Positions 1 to 9,662 are shown, numbered from the stretch's first letter. The stretch is 64,000 bases of DNA from Hyphomicrobiales bacterium (GCA_900466605.1 UBMU01000015.1:62001-126000), one strand, 5' to 3'. A program made the numbers and translations. Notes: generated from the letters alone by a model not told the origin.

Positions 1-353
1 ACCTGCGCATCCGCGTGAAGGTCGCTGTTGCCGACGGTGAGTCGGTTCCATCAGCTACGTCAGTCTACAAGGGCGCCGAGTGGTTCGAGCGTGAAGCCTG
101 GGACATGTACGGAATTCCGTTCTCCGGTCATGCGGACCTGCGTCGCCTGCTGACCGACTACGGCTTTGAAGGTCACCCGCTACGCAAGGACTTCCCGACG
201 ACCGGTTACGTCGAGGTGCGTTACGACGATGCTGCCAAGCGCGTCGTTTACGAGCCCGTCGAACTGAAGCAGGAATTCCGCAATTTCGATTTCACGTCTC
301 CATGGGAAGGCACCGACTACGTGCTGCCGGGAGACGAGAAGGCTGCGAAGTGA
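1..353 (+). CDS. nuoC: NADH-quinone oxidoreductase subunit C (30 kDa), 5' truncated by window edge
   Basis: The reading frame is open from base 3 and the N-terminal part lies outside the window. About 117 C-terminal residues remain. They hold the family signature: [12 protein letters not shown], then [11 protein letters not shown], then [13 protein letters not shown] and the closing YEPV block. NuoC belongs to the peripheral arm of respiratory complex I and sits between the NADH-oxidising module and the membrane arm, next to NuoD. It is the first visible gene of the nuo run and lies 73 bases before nuoD. The identity is secure, but full length and start cannot be seen. Confidence 0.95.
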   Translation, partial: LRIRVKVAVADGESVPSATSVYKGAEWFEREAWDMYGIPFSGHADLRRLLTDYGFEGHPLRKDFPTTGYVEVRYDDAAKRVVYEPVELKQEFRNFDFTSPWEGTDYVLPGDEKAAK

Positions 354-426
354 AGATGAGGCTCGGATTTCTTGAAGCCTCTCTGTTCGCCGTCTCATGC
401 CAATTGCCAGCGCGGAGCGCGTCGCT

Positions 427-1617
427 ATGACTGAACATAACGTTCGCAACTTTACGATCAATTTCGGACCGGAACACCCGTCCGCGCACGGTGTTCTGCG
501 TCTCGTGCTCGAACTCGATGGCGAAATCATCGAGCGCGTCGATCCCCATATCGGCCTGCTGCACCGCGGCACCGAGAAGTTGATCGAATCGAAAACCTAC
601 CTCCAGGCTGTTCCCTACTTCGATCGTCTCGATTACGTCGCGCCGATGAACCAGGAGCATGCTTTCGCGCTCGCCGTCGAGAAGATGCTGAAGCTCGAAA
701 TTCCGATTCGCGGTCAGCTGATTCGAGTTCTGTACTCCGAAATTGGCCGAATTCTGTCGCACATCATGAACGTGACGACGCAGGCCATGGACGTCGGCGC
801 GATGACGCCGCCGGTGTGGGGCTTCGAAGAGCGCGAAAAGCTCATGGTGTTCTACGAGCGCGCTTGTGGAGCTCGTATGCACTCGGCCTATTTCCGTCCG
901 GGCGGCGTGCATCAGGACATTCCGCCGGAGTTGGTCGAGGACATCGGCAAGTGGTGCGATCCGTTCCTGAAAATCCTCGACGACATCGAAGGCCTTCTGA
1001 CCGACAACCGTATCTTCAAGCAGCGTAACGTCGATATCGGCGTGGTATCGCTGGAAGATGCATGGTCCTGGGGCTTCTCGGGCGTCATGGTGCGCGGGTC
1101 GGGCGCTGCATGGGATCTGCGTCGTTCGCAGCCCTACGAGTGCTACAACGATATGGAATTCGACATTCCGATCGGCAAGAACGGCGACTGCTATGATCGC
1201 TACCTGATCCGCATGATCGAAATGCGCCAGTCGGTCCGCATCATGAAGCAGTGCGTCGAGCGCCTGATGGGCAGCGCCAAGACCGGTCCGGTCTCGTCGA
1301 TCGACGGCAAGGTCGTTCCGCCGAAGCGCGGCGAGATGAAGCGTTCTATGGAAGCGCTCATTCACCACTTCAAGCTCTACACCGAAGGCTACCACGTTCC
1401 AGCAGGCGAAGTTTACGCGGCTGTCGAAGCGCCGAAGGGCGAGTTTGGCGTCTACGTCGTCGCCGATGGCAGCAACAAGCCATACCGTTGCAAGATCCGT
1501 GCACCGGGCTATGCCCACCTGCAGGCGATGGACTTCCTTTGCAAGGGCCACATGCTCGCCGACGTGACGGCCGTGCTCGGTTCGCTCGACATTGTGTTCG
1601 GCGAGGTAGACCGCTGA
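427..1617 (+). CDS. nuoD: NADH-quinone oxidoreductase subunit D (49 kDa)
   Basis: A 396-residue protein of the usual NuoD length. It is related to the large subunit of NiFe hydrogenases and helps form the quinone-binding cavity of complex I. Visible family blocks are [12 protein letters not shown] near the N-terminus, [31 protein letters not shown] and [17 protein letters not shown]. The frame is open upstream to 397, but the ATG at 427 starts the conserved MTEHNVRNF stretch and is preferred. Its stop overlaps the start of the next gene in a TGATG arrangement, so translation is probably coupled. Confidence 0.97.
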   Translation: MTEHNVRNFTINFGPEHPSAHGVLRLVLELDGEIIERVDPHIGLLHRGTEKLIESKTYLQAVPYFDRLDYVAPMNQEHAFALAVEKMLKLEIPIRGQLIRVLYSEIGRILSHIMNVTTQAMDVGAMTPPVWGFEEREKLMVFYERACGARMHSAYFRPGGVHQDIPPELVEDIGKWCDPFLKILDDIEGLLTDNRIFKQRNVDIGVVSLEDAWSWGFSGVMVRGSGAAWDLRRSQPYECYNDMEFDIPIGKNGDCYDRYLIRMIEMRQSVRIMKQCVERLMGSAKTGPVSSIDGKVVPPKRGEMKRSMEALIHHFKLYTEGYHVPAGEVYAAVEAPKGEFGVYVVADGSNKPYRCKIRAPGYAHLQAMDFLCKGHMLADVTAVLGSLDIVFGEVDR

Positions 1618-1889
1618 TGAAACTGCTGCCGTTTGCTGTTGTCGTTCTCTTTTCCGCGTCCGGGGCCATCGCCCAGGAAGTCGGCGGAATGGGCCCGAAG
1701 CTGGGCCAGGGCGAGGTGCAGCCGCCGGCAGCAAAGGCCTCGATGGGCGATCTGTTGTCCAAGGGTTATGAAATCAAGGCCGCCGTTCCGAACGGCGGCA
1801 AGTTCGTTGTGTTTTTGCAAAAAGACCAGTCGGCCTACGCATGCGAAGTGAAGTCTCTGACTGCATCGCAGTGTGGCGCCCTAAACTGA
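1617..1889 (+). CDS. Small exported protein of unknown function inside the nuo operon
   Basis: A 90-residue protein whose ATG overlaps the nuoD stop codon. Residues 1-19 look like a Sec signal peptide: Met-Lys, a hydrophobic core, then an AIAQ cleavage region. The mature part is about 70 residues with two cysteines near the C-terminus (in YACEV and SQCGA) that could form a disulfide. I recognise no domain. The tight fit between nuoD and nuoE and the coupled start say it is expressed with complex I. A periplasmic role in assembly or stability is possible but only inferred from position. Confidence 0.75.
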   Translation: MKLLPFAVVVLFSASGAIAQEVGGMGPKLGQGEVQPPAAKASMGDLLSKGYEIKAAVPNGGKFVVFLQKDQSAYACEVKSLTASQCGALN

Positions 1890-1905
1890 CAAGGCGTGAG
1901 GAAGA

Positions 1906-3033
1906 ATGTCCGTTCGTCGATTAGCCGAAGATCAATTCCAGCCAGCCGCGTTCGCCTTCAATGACGAGAACGCGACCTGGGCGGATAAGACGATCCAGAA
2001 ATATCCCGCAGGCCGTCAGCAATCCGCGGTCATACCGCTGTTGATGCGTGCGCAGGAACAGGACGGTTGGGTCACCCGTGCCGCGATCGAAAAGGTCGCC
2101 GACATGCTCGACATGGCCTACATCCGGGTTCTCGAGGTGGCCACCTTCTACACCCAATTCCAGCTCGGTCCGGTTGGAACGCGTGCTCACATTCAGGTTT
2201 GCGGAACTACGCCCTGCATGTTGCGCGGTTCGGAAGCCCTGATGTCGGTCTGCAAGAGCAAGATCCATCATCACGCATTCGAACGGAATGCCGAAGGCAC
2301 GCTGTCTTGGGAAGAGGTCGAATGTCTCGGGGCTTGCGTCAACGCGCCTATGGTCATGATCGGCAAGGATACGTACGAGGACCTGACGCCGGAGCGCCTT
2401 GAAGAGATCATCGACACGTTCGAAGCAGGCAACGGCGCGAGCATCACGCCCGGCCCGCAGATTGATCGCCACTTCTCGTCTCCGGAAGGCGGTCCGACGA
2501 CGCTGACGGAAGAAGAGCCGAAGGCCAAGAAGGCATCTGCCAAAAAGGCCGTTGCTGAAGCCGCAACCGCTCAAGTCGACGCTGCTCCGGTCCCGCCGTC
2601 TGAAGCGGCGCGCCCGAAAAGCACTGACGCCGAAACCAACGCTGCCCTGAAGACGCCGGTAACGGCACCAAAGGCTGCGGCGAAAAACGTCAAGGCTGTC
2701 GAAGAGCAGGCCGTTGCTGCTCCTGCTACTGAAGCCGGAAAGCCCTCGCTCACCGACAAGAATCGCCCAGCAGGCATCGAAAAGCCGGCCACTCCGGATG
2801 ATCTGAAGTTGATTTCCGGCGTCGGTCCGAAGATCGAAGGCACGCTCCACGAACTCGGCATCTTCACCTTTGCGCAAGTCGCGGGTTGGAAGAAGGCCGA
2901 GCGTGAATGGGTCGACGGTTACCTGAATTTCAAGGGCCGCATCGAGCGTGACGACTGGGTCAAACAGGCCAAGGCGCTCGCCAAGGGCGGCGAAGCGGAA
3001 TATATCAAGGTCTTCGGTAAGAAGCCGCGGTAA
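1906..3033 (+). CDS. nuoE: NADH-quinone oxidoreductase subunit E with C-terminal HhH-like extension
   Basis: Residues 1 to about 190 are the 24 kDa thioredoxin-like subunit carrying a [2Fe-2S] cluster (N1a). Its four ligands are visible as C99, C104, C140 and C144. With NuoF it forms part of the NADH-oxidising tip of complex I. Unlike the roughly 160-residue E. coli protein, this one has 375 residues. A Lys/Ala/Pro-rich linker (about 200-290) leads to a compact domain at about 297-360 with an ISGVGPKIE hairpin, resembling a helix-hairpin-helix. A close copy of that domain ends the protein at 4354-4989. The ATG at 1906 follows a GAGGAAG ribosome site. Confidence 0.95.
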   Translation: MSVRRLAEDQFQPAAFAFNDENATWADKTIQKYPAGRQQSAVIPLLMRAQEQDGWVTRAAIEKVADMLDMAYIRVLEVATFYTQFQLGPVGTRAHIQVCGTTPCMLRGSEALMSVCKSKIHHHAFERNAEGTLSWEEVECLGACVNAPMVMIGKDTYEDLTPERLEEIIDTFEAGNGASITPGPQIDRHFSSPEGGPTTLTEEEPKAKKASAKKAVAEAATAQVDAAPVPPSEAARPKSTDAETNAALKTPVTAPKAAAKNVKAVEEQAVAAPATEAGKPSLTDKNRPAGIEKPATPDDLKLISGVGPKIEGTLHELGIFTFAQVAGWKKAEREWVDGYLNFKGRIERDDWVKQAKALAKGGEAEYIKVFGKKPR

Positions 3034-3043
3034 GAGGTGAAGC

Positions 3044-4348
3044 ATGTTACAAGATAAAGACCGCATCTTTACCAATATCTACGGCCTTAAGGACAAGTCC
3101 TTGAAGGGCGCGATGAGCCGCGGCCACTGGGACGGTACCAAGCAGATTCTGGAAAAGGGGCGCGACTGGATCATCAACGAGATGAAGGCCTCCGGCCTTC
3201 GCGGCCGTGGCGGCGCAGGCTTCCCGACCGGTCTCAAGTGGTCCTTCATGCCGAAAGAATCGGATGGCCGCCCGCACTACCTCGTCGTAAACGCCGACGA
3301 GTCGGAGCCGGGCACCTGCAAAGACCGCGACATCATGCGCCACGATCCGCATACGCTGATCGAAGGCTGCGTGATAGCAAGCTTCGCCATGGGTGCGAAC
3401 GCCGCCTATATCTATGTCCGCGGCGAGTACATTCGTGAGCGCGAAGCCCTGCAGGCAGCCATCGACGAGTGCTACGACTACGGCCTGCTCGGCAAGAGCA
3501 ACAAGCTCGGTTATCCCATGGATATCTACGTCCATCACGGTGCCGGCGCGTATATTTGCGGCGAAGAGACCGCACTGCTCGAAAGCCTTGAAGGCAAAAA
3601 GGGCCAGCCGCGCCTGAAGCCGCCGTTCCCGGCAAACATGGGTCTCTATGGCTGCCCTACGACAGTGAACAACGTCGAGTCGATCGCCGTTGCTCCGACC
3701 ATCCTGCGTCGCGGAGCCGGCTGGTTCTCCTCGATTGGTCGTCCGAATAACGTCGGCACGAAGCTTTTCATGCTCTCTGGCCACGTCAACAAGCCGTGCA
3801 CGGTCGAAGAAGAAATGGGCATCACCTTCCGTGAGCTCGTCGATCGTCACGCAGGCGGTATCCGCGGCGGCTGGGACAACCTGCTCGCCGTTATTCCGGG
3901 TGGCGCGTCGTGCCCGATCGTTCCGGCTAAAGACATCATCGACTGCCCGATGGATTTCGACGGCCTTCGTGCTGTCGGCTCATCTTTCGGCACGGCGGCA
4001 TCGATCGTCATGGACAAGTCCACCGACGTCATCAAGGCAATCGCCCGCATCTCGGCTTTCTTCAAGCATGAGAGCTGCGGCCAGTGCACGCCGTGCCGCG
4101 AAGGTACGGGCTGGATGTGGCGCGTGATGGAGCGCATGGCCAAGGGCAATGCCCAGAAGCGCGAAATCGACATGCTGTTCCAGGTCACCAAGCAGATCGA
4201 AGGCCACACCATCTGTGCGCTCGGCGATGCCGCCGCATGGCCGGTACAGGGTCTGATCCGTAACTTCCGTCACGAGATCGAAGCGCGCATCGACCAATAT
4301 ACGGCAAGCGCACTTGATCATGGCGCGGTTTTAGAGGCCGCAGAGTAA
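3044..4348 (+). CDS. nuoF: NADH-quinone oxidoreductase subunit F (51 kDa, FMN and NADH binding)
   Basis: A 434-residue protein of normal length. It takes electrons from NADH onto FMN and passes them to a [4Fe-4S] cluster (N3). Visible motifs are the glycine-rich [13 protein letters not shown], the [10 protein letters not shown] block of the nucleotide site and the cluster motif [12 protein letters not shown] with a later cysteine in HTICALGD. It starts 10 bases after nuoE with GAGGTGA as the ribosome site. It would dock on NuoE and NuoG in the cytoplasmic arm. Confidence 0.97.
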   Translation: MLQDKDRIFTNIYGLKDKSLKGAMSRGHWDGTKQILEKGRDWIINEMKASGLRGRGGAGFPTGLKWSFMPKESDGRPHYLVVNADESEPGTCKDRDIMRHDPHTLIEGCVIASFAMGANAAYIYVRGEYIREREALQAAIDECYDYGLLGKSNKLGYPMDIYVHHGAGAYICGEETALLESLEGKKGQPRLKPPFPANMGLYGCPTTVNNVESIAVAPTILRRGAGWFSSIGRPNNVGTKLFMLSGHVNKPCTVEEEMGITFRELVDRHAGGIRGGWDNLLAVIPGGASCPIVPAKDIIDCPMDFDGLRAVGSSFGTAASIVMDKSTDVIKAIARISAFFKHESCGQCTPCREGTGWMWRVMERMAKGNAQKREIDMLFQVTKQIEGHTICALGDAAAWPVQGLIRNFRHEIEARIDQYTASALDHGAVLEAAE

Positions 4349-4353
4349 GGGCG

Positions 4354-4989
4354 ATGACGACGAAGGCATCCGACAGCACTGACAAGGAAGGAACGGCTGA
4401 TTTCTCGGCCGACTTCGGCCGTCTTGCTGCCGAGATGCTGGAAAACGCCCGTGCGCTGCCTGTGCCGCCTTTGATGGTCAATCCCGCTGCGGCGATGGCT
4501 GCGGCGACCGCGATCGGTTTCGGCTTTTCGACACAGATGGCCGGTGCGTTTTTTGGCGCCTTGCAGGGCGCGCTTGATGCAACGAGCAAGCTGGCCGCCG
4601 TACTTGACGAAACGCCGCCCGACGAAGGCAAGTCCGAGGTTGAGATTCGGCCGGAGAACGTTCGCCCCGCGGCTGCGAAGAAGGCGACTGTCGACGTCAA
4701 GCTTTCCGTTGTTCCGGCCAGGAGTACGGCAGAAAAGCCTGAAGCGGTTACAAAGTCTGCATCGCGCCTTCGGAAGCCCGATGATCTGAAGCAGATTTCC
4801 GGCGTTGGACCGAAGATCGAGCAGGTCTTGAACGCCAAGGGTGTTCGATCTTTTGCAGTTATTGCTGGCTGGTCTGATGAGGATGTGGCGCGCATCGATG
4901 CCGAACTGGGCTTCGAGGGGCGCATTGCTCGCGACGGTTGGGTAGCGCAGGCCAAGGCGTTCGGCGCCAAGGCGCGGAAGCGGAAATGA
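4354..4989 (+). CDS. HhH-like domain protein in the nuo operon (paralogue of the NuoE tail)
   Basis: A 211-residue protein of no known function, 5 bases after nuoF. Residues 20-85 are rich in Ala, Met and Phe and look like an amphipathic or hydrophobic helical segment, somewhat phasin-like. A Lys/Ala linker follows. Residues 141-205 closely match the end of NuoE in this window: PDDLK-ISGVGPKIE, then AGW, then F-GRI-RD-WV-QAKA. The C-terminus is very basic (KARKRK). HhH folds usually bind DNA, but the same fold can act as a protein adaptor, and neither is shown here. I find no iron-sulfur motif. Confidence 0.8.
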   Translation: MTTKASDSTDKEGTADFSADFGRLAAEMLENARALPVPPLMVNPAAAMAAATAIGFGFSTQMAGAFFGALQGALDATSKLAAVLDETPPDEGKSEVEIRPENVRPAAAKKATVDVKLSVVPARSTAEKPEAVTKSASRLRKPDDLKQISGVGPKIEQVLNAKGVRSFAVIAGWSDEDVARIDAELGFEGRIARDGWVAQAKAFGAKARKRK

Positions 4990-5065
4990 ATTTTCGGCCG
5001 CAGGGCCGGAGCAAGGTCAAGGCTGAAAGGTGACGGGCACGGCCTGACACCGCAGATGCCGAAGG

Positions 5066-5089
5066 CTGATCCCGGGTCTCGGGATCGGC
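5066..5089 (+). promoter_or_regulatory. Stem-loop in the spacer before nuoG
   Basis: GCTGATCCCG pairs with CGGGATCGGC across a 5-base loop, with one T-G wobble. It lies in the 218-base gap (4990-5207) that is the largest interruption of the nuo run. No U-run follows, so it is more likely an RNA-processing or stability element than a terminator. Confidence 0.45.
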
Positions 5090-5165
5090 AATGAATTTGA
5101 GCGACACCGATGCCAACGGGGTAGGAAATCCGGACTGGCAGCGGAATTGTTGCAAAAATGGGTTT

Positions 5166-5186
5166 GTTTGCCGCGATCCGGCAAAC
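5166..5186 (+). promoter_or_regulatory. Second stem-loop just upstream of the nuoG ribosome site
   Basis: GTTTGCCG pairs perfectly with CGGCAAAC over a CGATC loop. It ends 7 bases before the AGGA ribosome site of nuoG at 5194-5197. The position would let it protect the 5' end of a processed nuoG-N message or tune nuoG initiation. This role is inferred. Confidence 0.45.
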
Positions 5187-5207
5187 GCGAAACAGGACTG
5201 AGTGACG

Positions 5208-7289
5208 ATGGCAAAACTGAAGATTGACGGCAACGAGATCGAAGTTCCGGATCATTACACCCTCATTCAGGCGTGTGAGGAAGCTGGTGCTGAAGTTCCG
5301 CGCTTCTGCTTCCATGAGCGCCTTTCGGTTGCCGGCAACTGCCGCATGTGCCTCGTTGAGGTGAAGGGCGGCCCGCCGAAGCCGCAGGCATCTTGTGCTA
5401 TGGGCGTGCGCGATATCCGCGGCGGCCCGAACGGCGAACTTCCGGAAGTCTTCACCAACACGCCGATGGTCAAGAAGGCCCGCGAAGGCGTGATGGAATT
5501 CCTGCTGATCAACCATCCGCTGGATTGCCCGATCTGCGACCAGGGCGGCGAATGCGACCTGCAGGACCAGGCGATGGCGTTTGGCATCGATAGCTCGCGC
5601 TATCAGGAAGACAAGCGCGCCGTTGAAGACAAGTACATCGGACCGCTCGTCAAGACGGTCATGAATCGCTGCATTCACTGCACGCGTTGCGTTCGCTTCA
5701 CGACCGAAGTGGCCGGCATTTCTGAACTTGGCCTCATTGGCCGCGGCGAAGATGCCGAGATCACCACCTATCTCGAGCAGGCGATGACCTCCGAGCTGCA
5801 GGGCAACGTCGTTGACCTTTGCCCGGTCGGCGCGCTGACCTCGAAGCCGTTCGCCTTCACTGCCCGTCCGTGGGAGTTGAACAAGACCGAAACGATCGAC
5901 GTCATGGACGCGCTCGGTTCTGCCATCCGTGTTGACACGCGTGGCCGCGAAGTCATGCGCGTAATGCCGCGCGTCAACGACCAGATCAACGAAGAGTGGA
6001 TTTCTGACAAGAGCCGTTTCATCTGGGACGGCCTTAAGACGCAACGCCTCGACCGCCCGTATGTCCGTAAGGACGGCCGTCTGCAGGCAGCGACCTGGGG
6101 CGAAGCCTTCGGCGCCATCAAGGCCGCTGTTTCCGCAACCAGCGGCGACAAGATCGGCGCGATCGCAGGCGACCTCGCATCCGTCGAAGAAATGTACGCT
6201 TTGTCGGAGCTGGTAAAATCGCTCGGTTCCGAGAACCTCGACTGTCGCCAGGATGGGACGGCACTTGACCCGTCGCTCGGCCGCGCAAGCTACCTTTTCA
6301 ACCCGACGATCGAAGGTATCGAGCAGGCGGACGCACTGCTGATCATCGGCGCCAATCCGCGCTTTGAAGCTGCCGTGCTCAACGCCCGCATCCGCAAACG
6401 CTGGCGTCGCGGCAACTTCCCGATCGGCGTGATCGGCGAAGCTGGCGAACTGCGCTATGACTACGAATATCTCGGCGCTGGCCCGGATACGCTGAAGGAC
6501 CTAGTTGACGGCAACCACGCCTTCGCGAAGGTTCTGACGGATGCCAAGAAGCCGATGATCCTTATCGGCCAAGGCGCGCTGTCGCGCACGGATGGCACTG
6601 GCGTTCTCGCAAGCGCTGCAAAACTCGCAGGCACTGTGGGTGCTGTTGTTGAGGGCTGGAATGGCTTTGCTGTCCTGCACACCGCCGCATCGCGCGTCGG
6701 CGGCCTCGACCTCGGCTTCGTTCCGGGTGCAAAGGGCGTCAATGCTGCGGAAATGCTGGCGGCGATGGATGTGCTCTTCCTGCTCGGAGCCGACGAACTT
6801 GATTTCGCCGCCAAGAAGGCAAAGCTGACGGTCTACATCGGCTCGCACGGTGACAACGGCGCCCACTATGCTGACGTCATCCTGCCGGCCGCCGCCTATA
6901 CCGAAAAGTCCGGGATCTGGGTCAATACCGAGGGTCGCGTTCAGATGGGCAATCGCGCGGGCTTCGCACCGGGCGACGCCCGCGAAGACTGGGCGATCCT
7001 GCGTGCACTTTCCGACGTACTCGGGAAGAAGCTTCCGTTTGATTCGCTTGGCGAATTGCGGTCGAAGCTCTACGCGGCATTCCCCCATTTCGCGGCACTT
7101 GATGAGATCGCCGAAAGCGACAGCGCCAAAATTGCCGCAGTTGCGAAAAAAGCCGGCAAGATGAACAAATCCGGGTTTGCGTCGCCGGTCAAAGACTTCT
7201 ATTTGACGAACCCGATCGCGCGCGCTTCGGCCGTAATGGCCGAGTGCTCGGCATTGGCCCGCAACAACTTCAAAGTCGCGGCAGAGTAA
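5208..7289 (+). CDS. nuoG: NADH-quinone oxidoreductase subunit G (75 kDa)
   Basis: A 693-residue iron-sulfur subunit. The N-terminal ferredoxin domain has a [2Fe-2S] cysteine set (CFHERLSVAGNCRMC and a later ASC). It is followed by the HPLDCPICDQGGECD cluster region and the CIHCTRCVRF plus CPVGAL set. The rest is a molybdopterin-oxidoreductase-like fold without cofactor, as in all complex I. A GTG in frame at 5202 is only 4 bases from the AGGA site. The ATG at 5208 is 10 bases from it and starts the conserved MAKLKIDG, so it is preferred. Confidence 0.96.
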   Translation: MAKLKIDGNEIEVPDHYTLIQACEEAGAEVPRFCFHERLSVAGNCRMCLVEVKGGPPKPQASCAMGVRDIRGGPNGELPEVFTNTPMVKKAREGVMEFLLINHPLDCPICDQGGECDLQDQAMAFGIDSSRYQEDKRAVEDKYIGPLVKTVMNRCIHCTRCVRFTTEVAGISELGLIGRGEDAEITTYLEQAMTSELQGNVVDLCPVGALTSKPFAFTARPWELNKTETIDVMDALGSAIRVDTRGREVMRVMPRVNDQINEEWISDKSRFIWDGLKTQRLDRPYVRKDGRLQAATWGEAFGAIKAAVSATSGDKIGAIAGDLASVEEMYALSELVKSLGSENLDCRQDGTALDPSLGRASYLFNPTIEGIEQADALLIIGANPRFEAAVLNARIRKRWRRGNFPIGVIGEAGELRYDYEYLGAGPDTLKDLVDGNHAFAKVLTDAKKPMILIGQGALSRTDGTGVLASAAKLAGTVGAVVEGWNGFAVLHTAASRVGGLDLGFVPGAKGVNAAEMLAAMDVLFLLGADELDFAAKKAKLTVYIGSHGDNGAHYADVILPAAAYTEKSGIWVNTEGRVQMGNRAGFAPGDAREDWAILRALSDVLGKKLPFDSLGELRSKLYAAFPHFAALDEIAESDSAKIAAVAKKAGKMNKSGFASPVKDFYLTNPIARASAVMAECSALARNNFKVAAE

Positions 7290-7301
7290 GGGCAGGGGAC
7301 T

Positions 7302-8345
7302 ATGGAATCGTTTGTTTCAACTTATGTCTTGCCTGGCCTCCTTATGGTCGGTCAGTCGCTTCTCGTCCTCGTTTGCCTTCTCGTCTTCATCGCCTACATC
7401 CTGCTGGCCGACCGTAAGATCTGGGCAGCGGTCCAGCTTCGTCGTGGTCCGAATGTGGTGGGTCCGTGGGGTCTTTTCCAGTCCTTCGCCGACCTTTTGA
7501 AGTTCGTCTTCAAGGAACCGATCATTCCGGCCGGCGCCAACAAGGCTGTGTTCCTCTTGGCTCCGCTGGTAACGGTGCTTCTGGCCCTCTCTACATGGGC
7601 CGTCGTTCCTTTCGCGGACGGCTGGGTCATCGCTAACATTAACGTCGGCATTCTCTACATCTTCGCGATCTCGTCGCTTGAAGTGTACGGCGTCATCATG
7701 GGTGGCTGGGCCTCGAACTCGAAGTATCCGTTCCTCGGCGCGCTTCGTTCTGCGGCGCAGATGGTTTCCTACGAAGTCTCCATTGGCTTCGTGATCGTCA
7801 CCGTGCTTCTCTGCGTAGGCTCGCTGAACCTGACGGATATCGTCCACGCGCAGCAGTCCGGCCTTGGCACGCGTCTCGGCCTGCCATCGTCGTTCCTCGA
7901 CTGGCACTGGCTGGCGCTGTTCCCGATGTTCATCATCTTCTTCATTTCAGCCCTGGCTGAAACGAACCGCCCGCCGTTCGATCTTCCGGAAGCGGAATCC
8001 GAACTGGTTGCCGGCTTCATGGTCGAATACGGCTCCTCGCTCTACATGATGTTCATGCTCGGCGAATATGCGGCCATCGTTCTGATGTGCTCGCTGACGA
8101 CGATCCTGTTCCTCGGGGGCTGGCTGCCGCCGGTCGACGTGTGGTTCCTGAACTGGGTACCCGGCGTCATCTGGTTCATGCTGAAGTCGTGCCTGGTGTT
8201 CTTCATGTTCGCGATGGTCAAGGCATTCGTGCCGCGCTATCGCTATGACCAGCTGATGCGCCTCGGCTGGAAGGTTTTCCTTCCACTGTCGCTCGCCATG
8301 GTCGTTATCGTTGCATTCGTGCTGAAGCTGACGGGTTGGGCATGA
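7302..8345 (+). CDS. nuoH: NADH-quinone oxidoreductase subunit H
   Basis: A 347-residue membrane protein with about eight hydrophobic segments. It anchors the peripheral arm and forms the quinone entry channel and the first proton path. Family landmarks are [21 protein letters not shown] near the N-terminus and the acidic loop [19 protein letters not shown]. It begins 12 bases after nuoG with AGGGGAC as the ribosome site. Confidence 0.97.
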   Translation: MESFVSTYVLPGLLMVGQSLLVLVCLLVFIAYILLADRKIWAAVQLRRGPNVVGPWGLFQSFADLLKFVFKEPIIPAGANKAVFLLAPLVTVLLALSTWAVVPFADGWVIANINVGILYIFAISSLEVYGVIMGGWASNSKYPFLGALRSAAQMVSYEVSIGFVIVTVLLCVGSLNLTDIVHAQQSGLGTRLGLPSSFLDWHWLALFPMFIIFFISALAETNRPPFDLPEAESELVAGFMVEYGSSLYMMFMLGEYAAIVLMCSLTTILFLGGWLPPVDVWFLNWVPGVIWFMLKSCLVFFMFAMVKAFVPRYRYDQLMRLGWKVFLPLSLAMVVIVAFVLKLTGWA

Positions 8346-8385
8346 TCATGCCGGTCCTCGTTTCAAGCAATATTGGAGGTTGAAG

Positions 8386-8877
8386 ATGGCAGGCTTGTCC
8401 AACGCGGTCAGCTCGCTGTTCCTGAAGGAATTCGTCAGTGCGTTCTGGCTGACCTTCCGGTACATTTTTAAGCAGAAGGCAACGGTCAACTACCCGTTCG
8501 AAAAGGGTCCGGTCAGCCCGCGCTTCCGCGGCGAACACGCGCTGCGCCGTTATCCCAATGGCGAAGAGCGTTGCATCGCCTGCAAGCTGTGCGAGGCGAT
8601 CTGTCCTGCCCAGGCGATCACCATCGAAGCCGGCCCACGCCGTAACGATGGCACGCGCCGCACCGTTCGTTATGACATCGACATGGTAAAGTGCATCTAC
8701 TGCGGCTTCTGCCAGGAGGCATGCCCCGTTGATGCTATCGTCGAAGGTCCGAATTTCGAATTTGCAACGGAAACCCGCGAAGAACTCTACTTCGACAAGG
8801 CGCGGCTTCTGGAGAACGGCGACCGTTGGGAGCGTGAAATCGCGCGCAACATCGCGCTGGATGCTCCATACCGCTGA
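8386..8877 (+). CDS. nuoI: NADH-quinone oxidoreductase subunit I (two [4Fe-4S] clusters)
   Basis: A 163-residue 8Fe ferredoxin subunit. Two complete cluster motifs are visible, [12 protein letters not shown] and [12 protein letters not shown], which hold clusters N6a and N6b on the path to quinone. An in-frame TTG at 8380 overlaps the GGAGG ribosome site (8375-8379). The ATG at 8386 has correct spacing and is chosen. The 23 kDa family length is normal. Confidence 0.97.
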   Translation: MAGLSNAVSSLFLKEFVSAFWLTFRYIFKQKATVNYPFEKGPVSPRFRGEHALRRYPNGEERCIACKLCEAICPAQAITIEAGPRRNDGTRRTVRYDIDMVKCIYCGFCQEACPVDAIVEGPNFEFATETREELYFDKARLLENGDRWEREIARNIALDAPYR

Positions 8878-8968
8878 TCGAGATTGAAATGCCGGAGTGC
8901 CGCCCATTGCGCGGCGTCCGGTCAACATGCACCGAGGCTTTGCCGGATCCGTCCGTGCGAAGCTTCAT

Positions 8969-8994
8969 CGGGCAGGGAAACTCCCGGCTGCCCG
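8969..8994 (+). promoter_or_regulatory. Stem-loop in the nuoI-nuoJ spacer
   Basis: CGGGCAG pairs with CTGCCCG around a 12-base loop. It sits in the 141-base gap between nuoI and nuoJ, about 25 bases before the nuoJ start. There is no U-run. It may influence nuoJ translation or mark an RNA-processing point within the operon. Confidence 0.35.
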
Positions 8995-9018
8995 GGGGAA
9001 GATGAAAAAGGCACCAAC

Positions 9019-9633
9019 ATGGGTCTGCAGGCTCTATTTTTCTATCTTTTCGCCTTTATCGCGATAGCGTCGGCGTTCATGGTCATCTGGTCGAAGAATC
9101 CGGTCCATTCGGTTCTCTTCCTGATCTTGGTTTTCTTCAACGCGGCCGGCCTCTTCCTGCTGCTGGGCGCGGAATTCCTGGCGATGATCCTGCTGGTCGT
9201 TTATGTCGGCGCCGTTGCCGTTCTCTTCCTCTTCGTCGTCATGATGCTCGACATCGACTTCACGGAGTTGCGCGCAGGTGTTCTCGAATACGCACCGATC
9301 GGCGCGATCATCGGTTTGATCCTCGCAGCTGAACTCATCGTTGTCGTCGGTGGCAGCGTGATTTCGCCGGAGATCGCCAAGACGGTCGCGATGCCGATCC
9401 CGGCCCTGAGCGAGCGCACCAACACCGCCGCACTCGGCGACGTCCTCTATACGAATTACGTCTACTTCTTCCAGATCGCTGGTCTGGTGCTGCTCGTCGC
9501 AATGATCGGTGCGATCGTGCTGACACTCAAGCACCGCACGCACATCAAGCGACAGAATATCGCCAATCAGGTTGCCCGCAATCCGAAGACCGCCGTCGAG
9601 GTGGTCAAGGTGAAGCCGGGACAGGGCGTTTGA
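9019..9633 (+). CDS. nuoJ: NADH-quinone oxidoreductase subunit J
   Basis: A 204-residue membrane protein with about five hydrophobic segments and the family pattern LGAEFLAMILLVVYVGAVAVLFLFVVMML in its second and third segments. The frame is open to 8884, but the ATG at 9019 starts the first transmembrane helix and follows AAAAAGG with 7 to 8 bases spacing. NuoJ links NuoK and NuoH in the membrane arm. The C-terminus is a basic cytoplasmic tail. Confidence 0.96.
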   Translation: MGLQALFFYLFAFIAIASAFMVIWSKNPVHSVLFLILVFFNAAGLFLLLGAEFLAMILLVVYVGAVAVLFLFVVMMLDIDFTELRAGVLEYAPIGAIIGLILAAELIVVVGGSVISPEIAKTVAMPIPALSERTNTAALGDVLYTNYVYFFQIAGLVLLVAMIGAIVLTLKHRTHIKRQNIANQVARNPKTAVEVVKVKPGQGV

Positions 9634-9662
9634 AGCAGGCGCGAGCTTAAGGAACAAATACA

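Noticed and set aside
4185..6044. 619-codon minus-strand frame across nuoF-nuoG
   Set aside because: It is the antisense shadow of GC-rich coding sequence; nuoF, the HhH-like gene and nuoG on the plus strand have clear family motifs.
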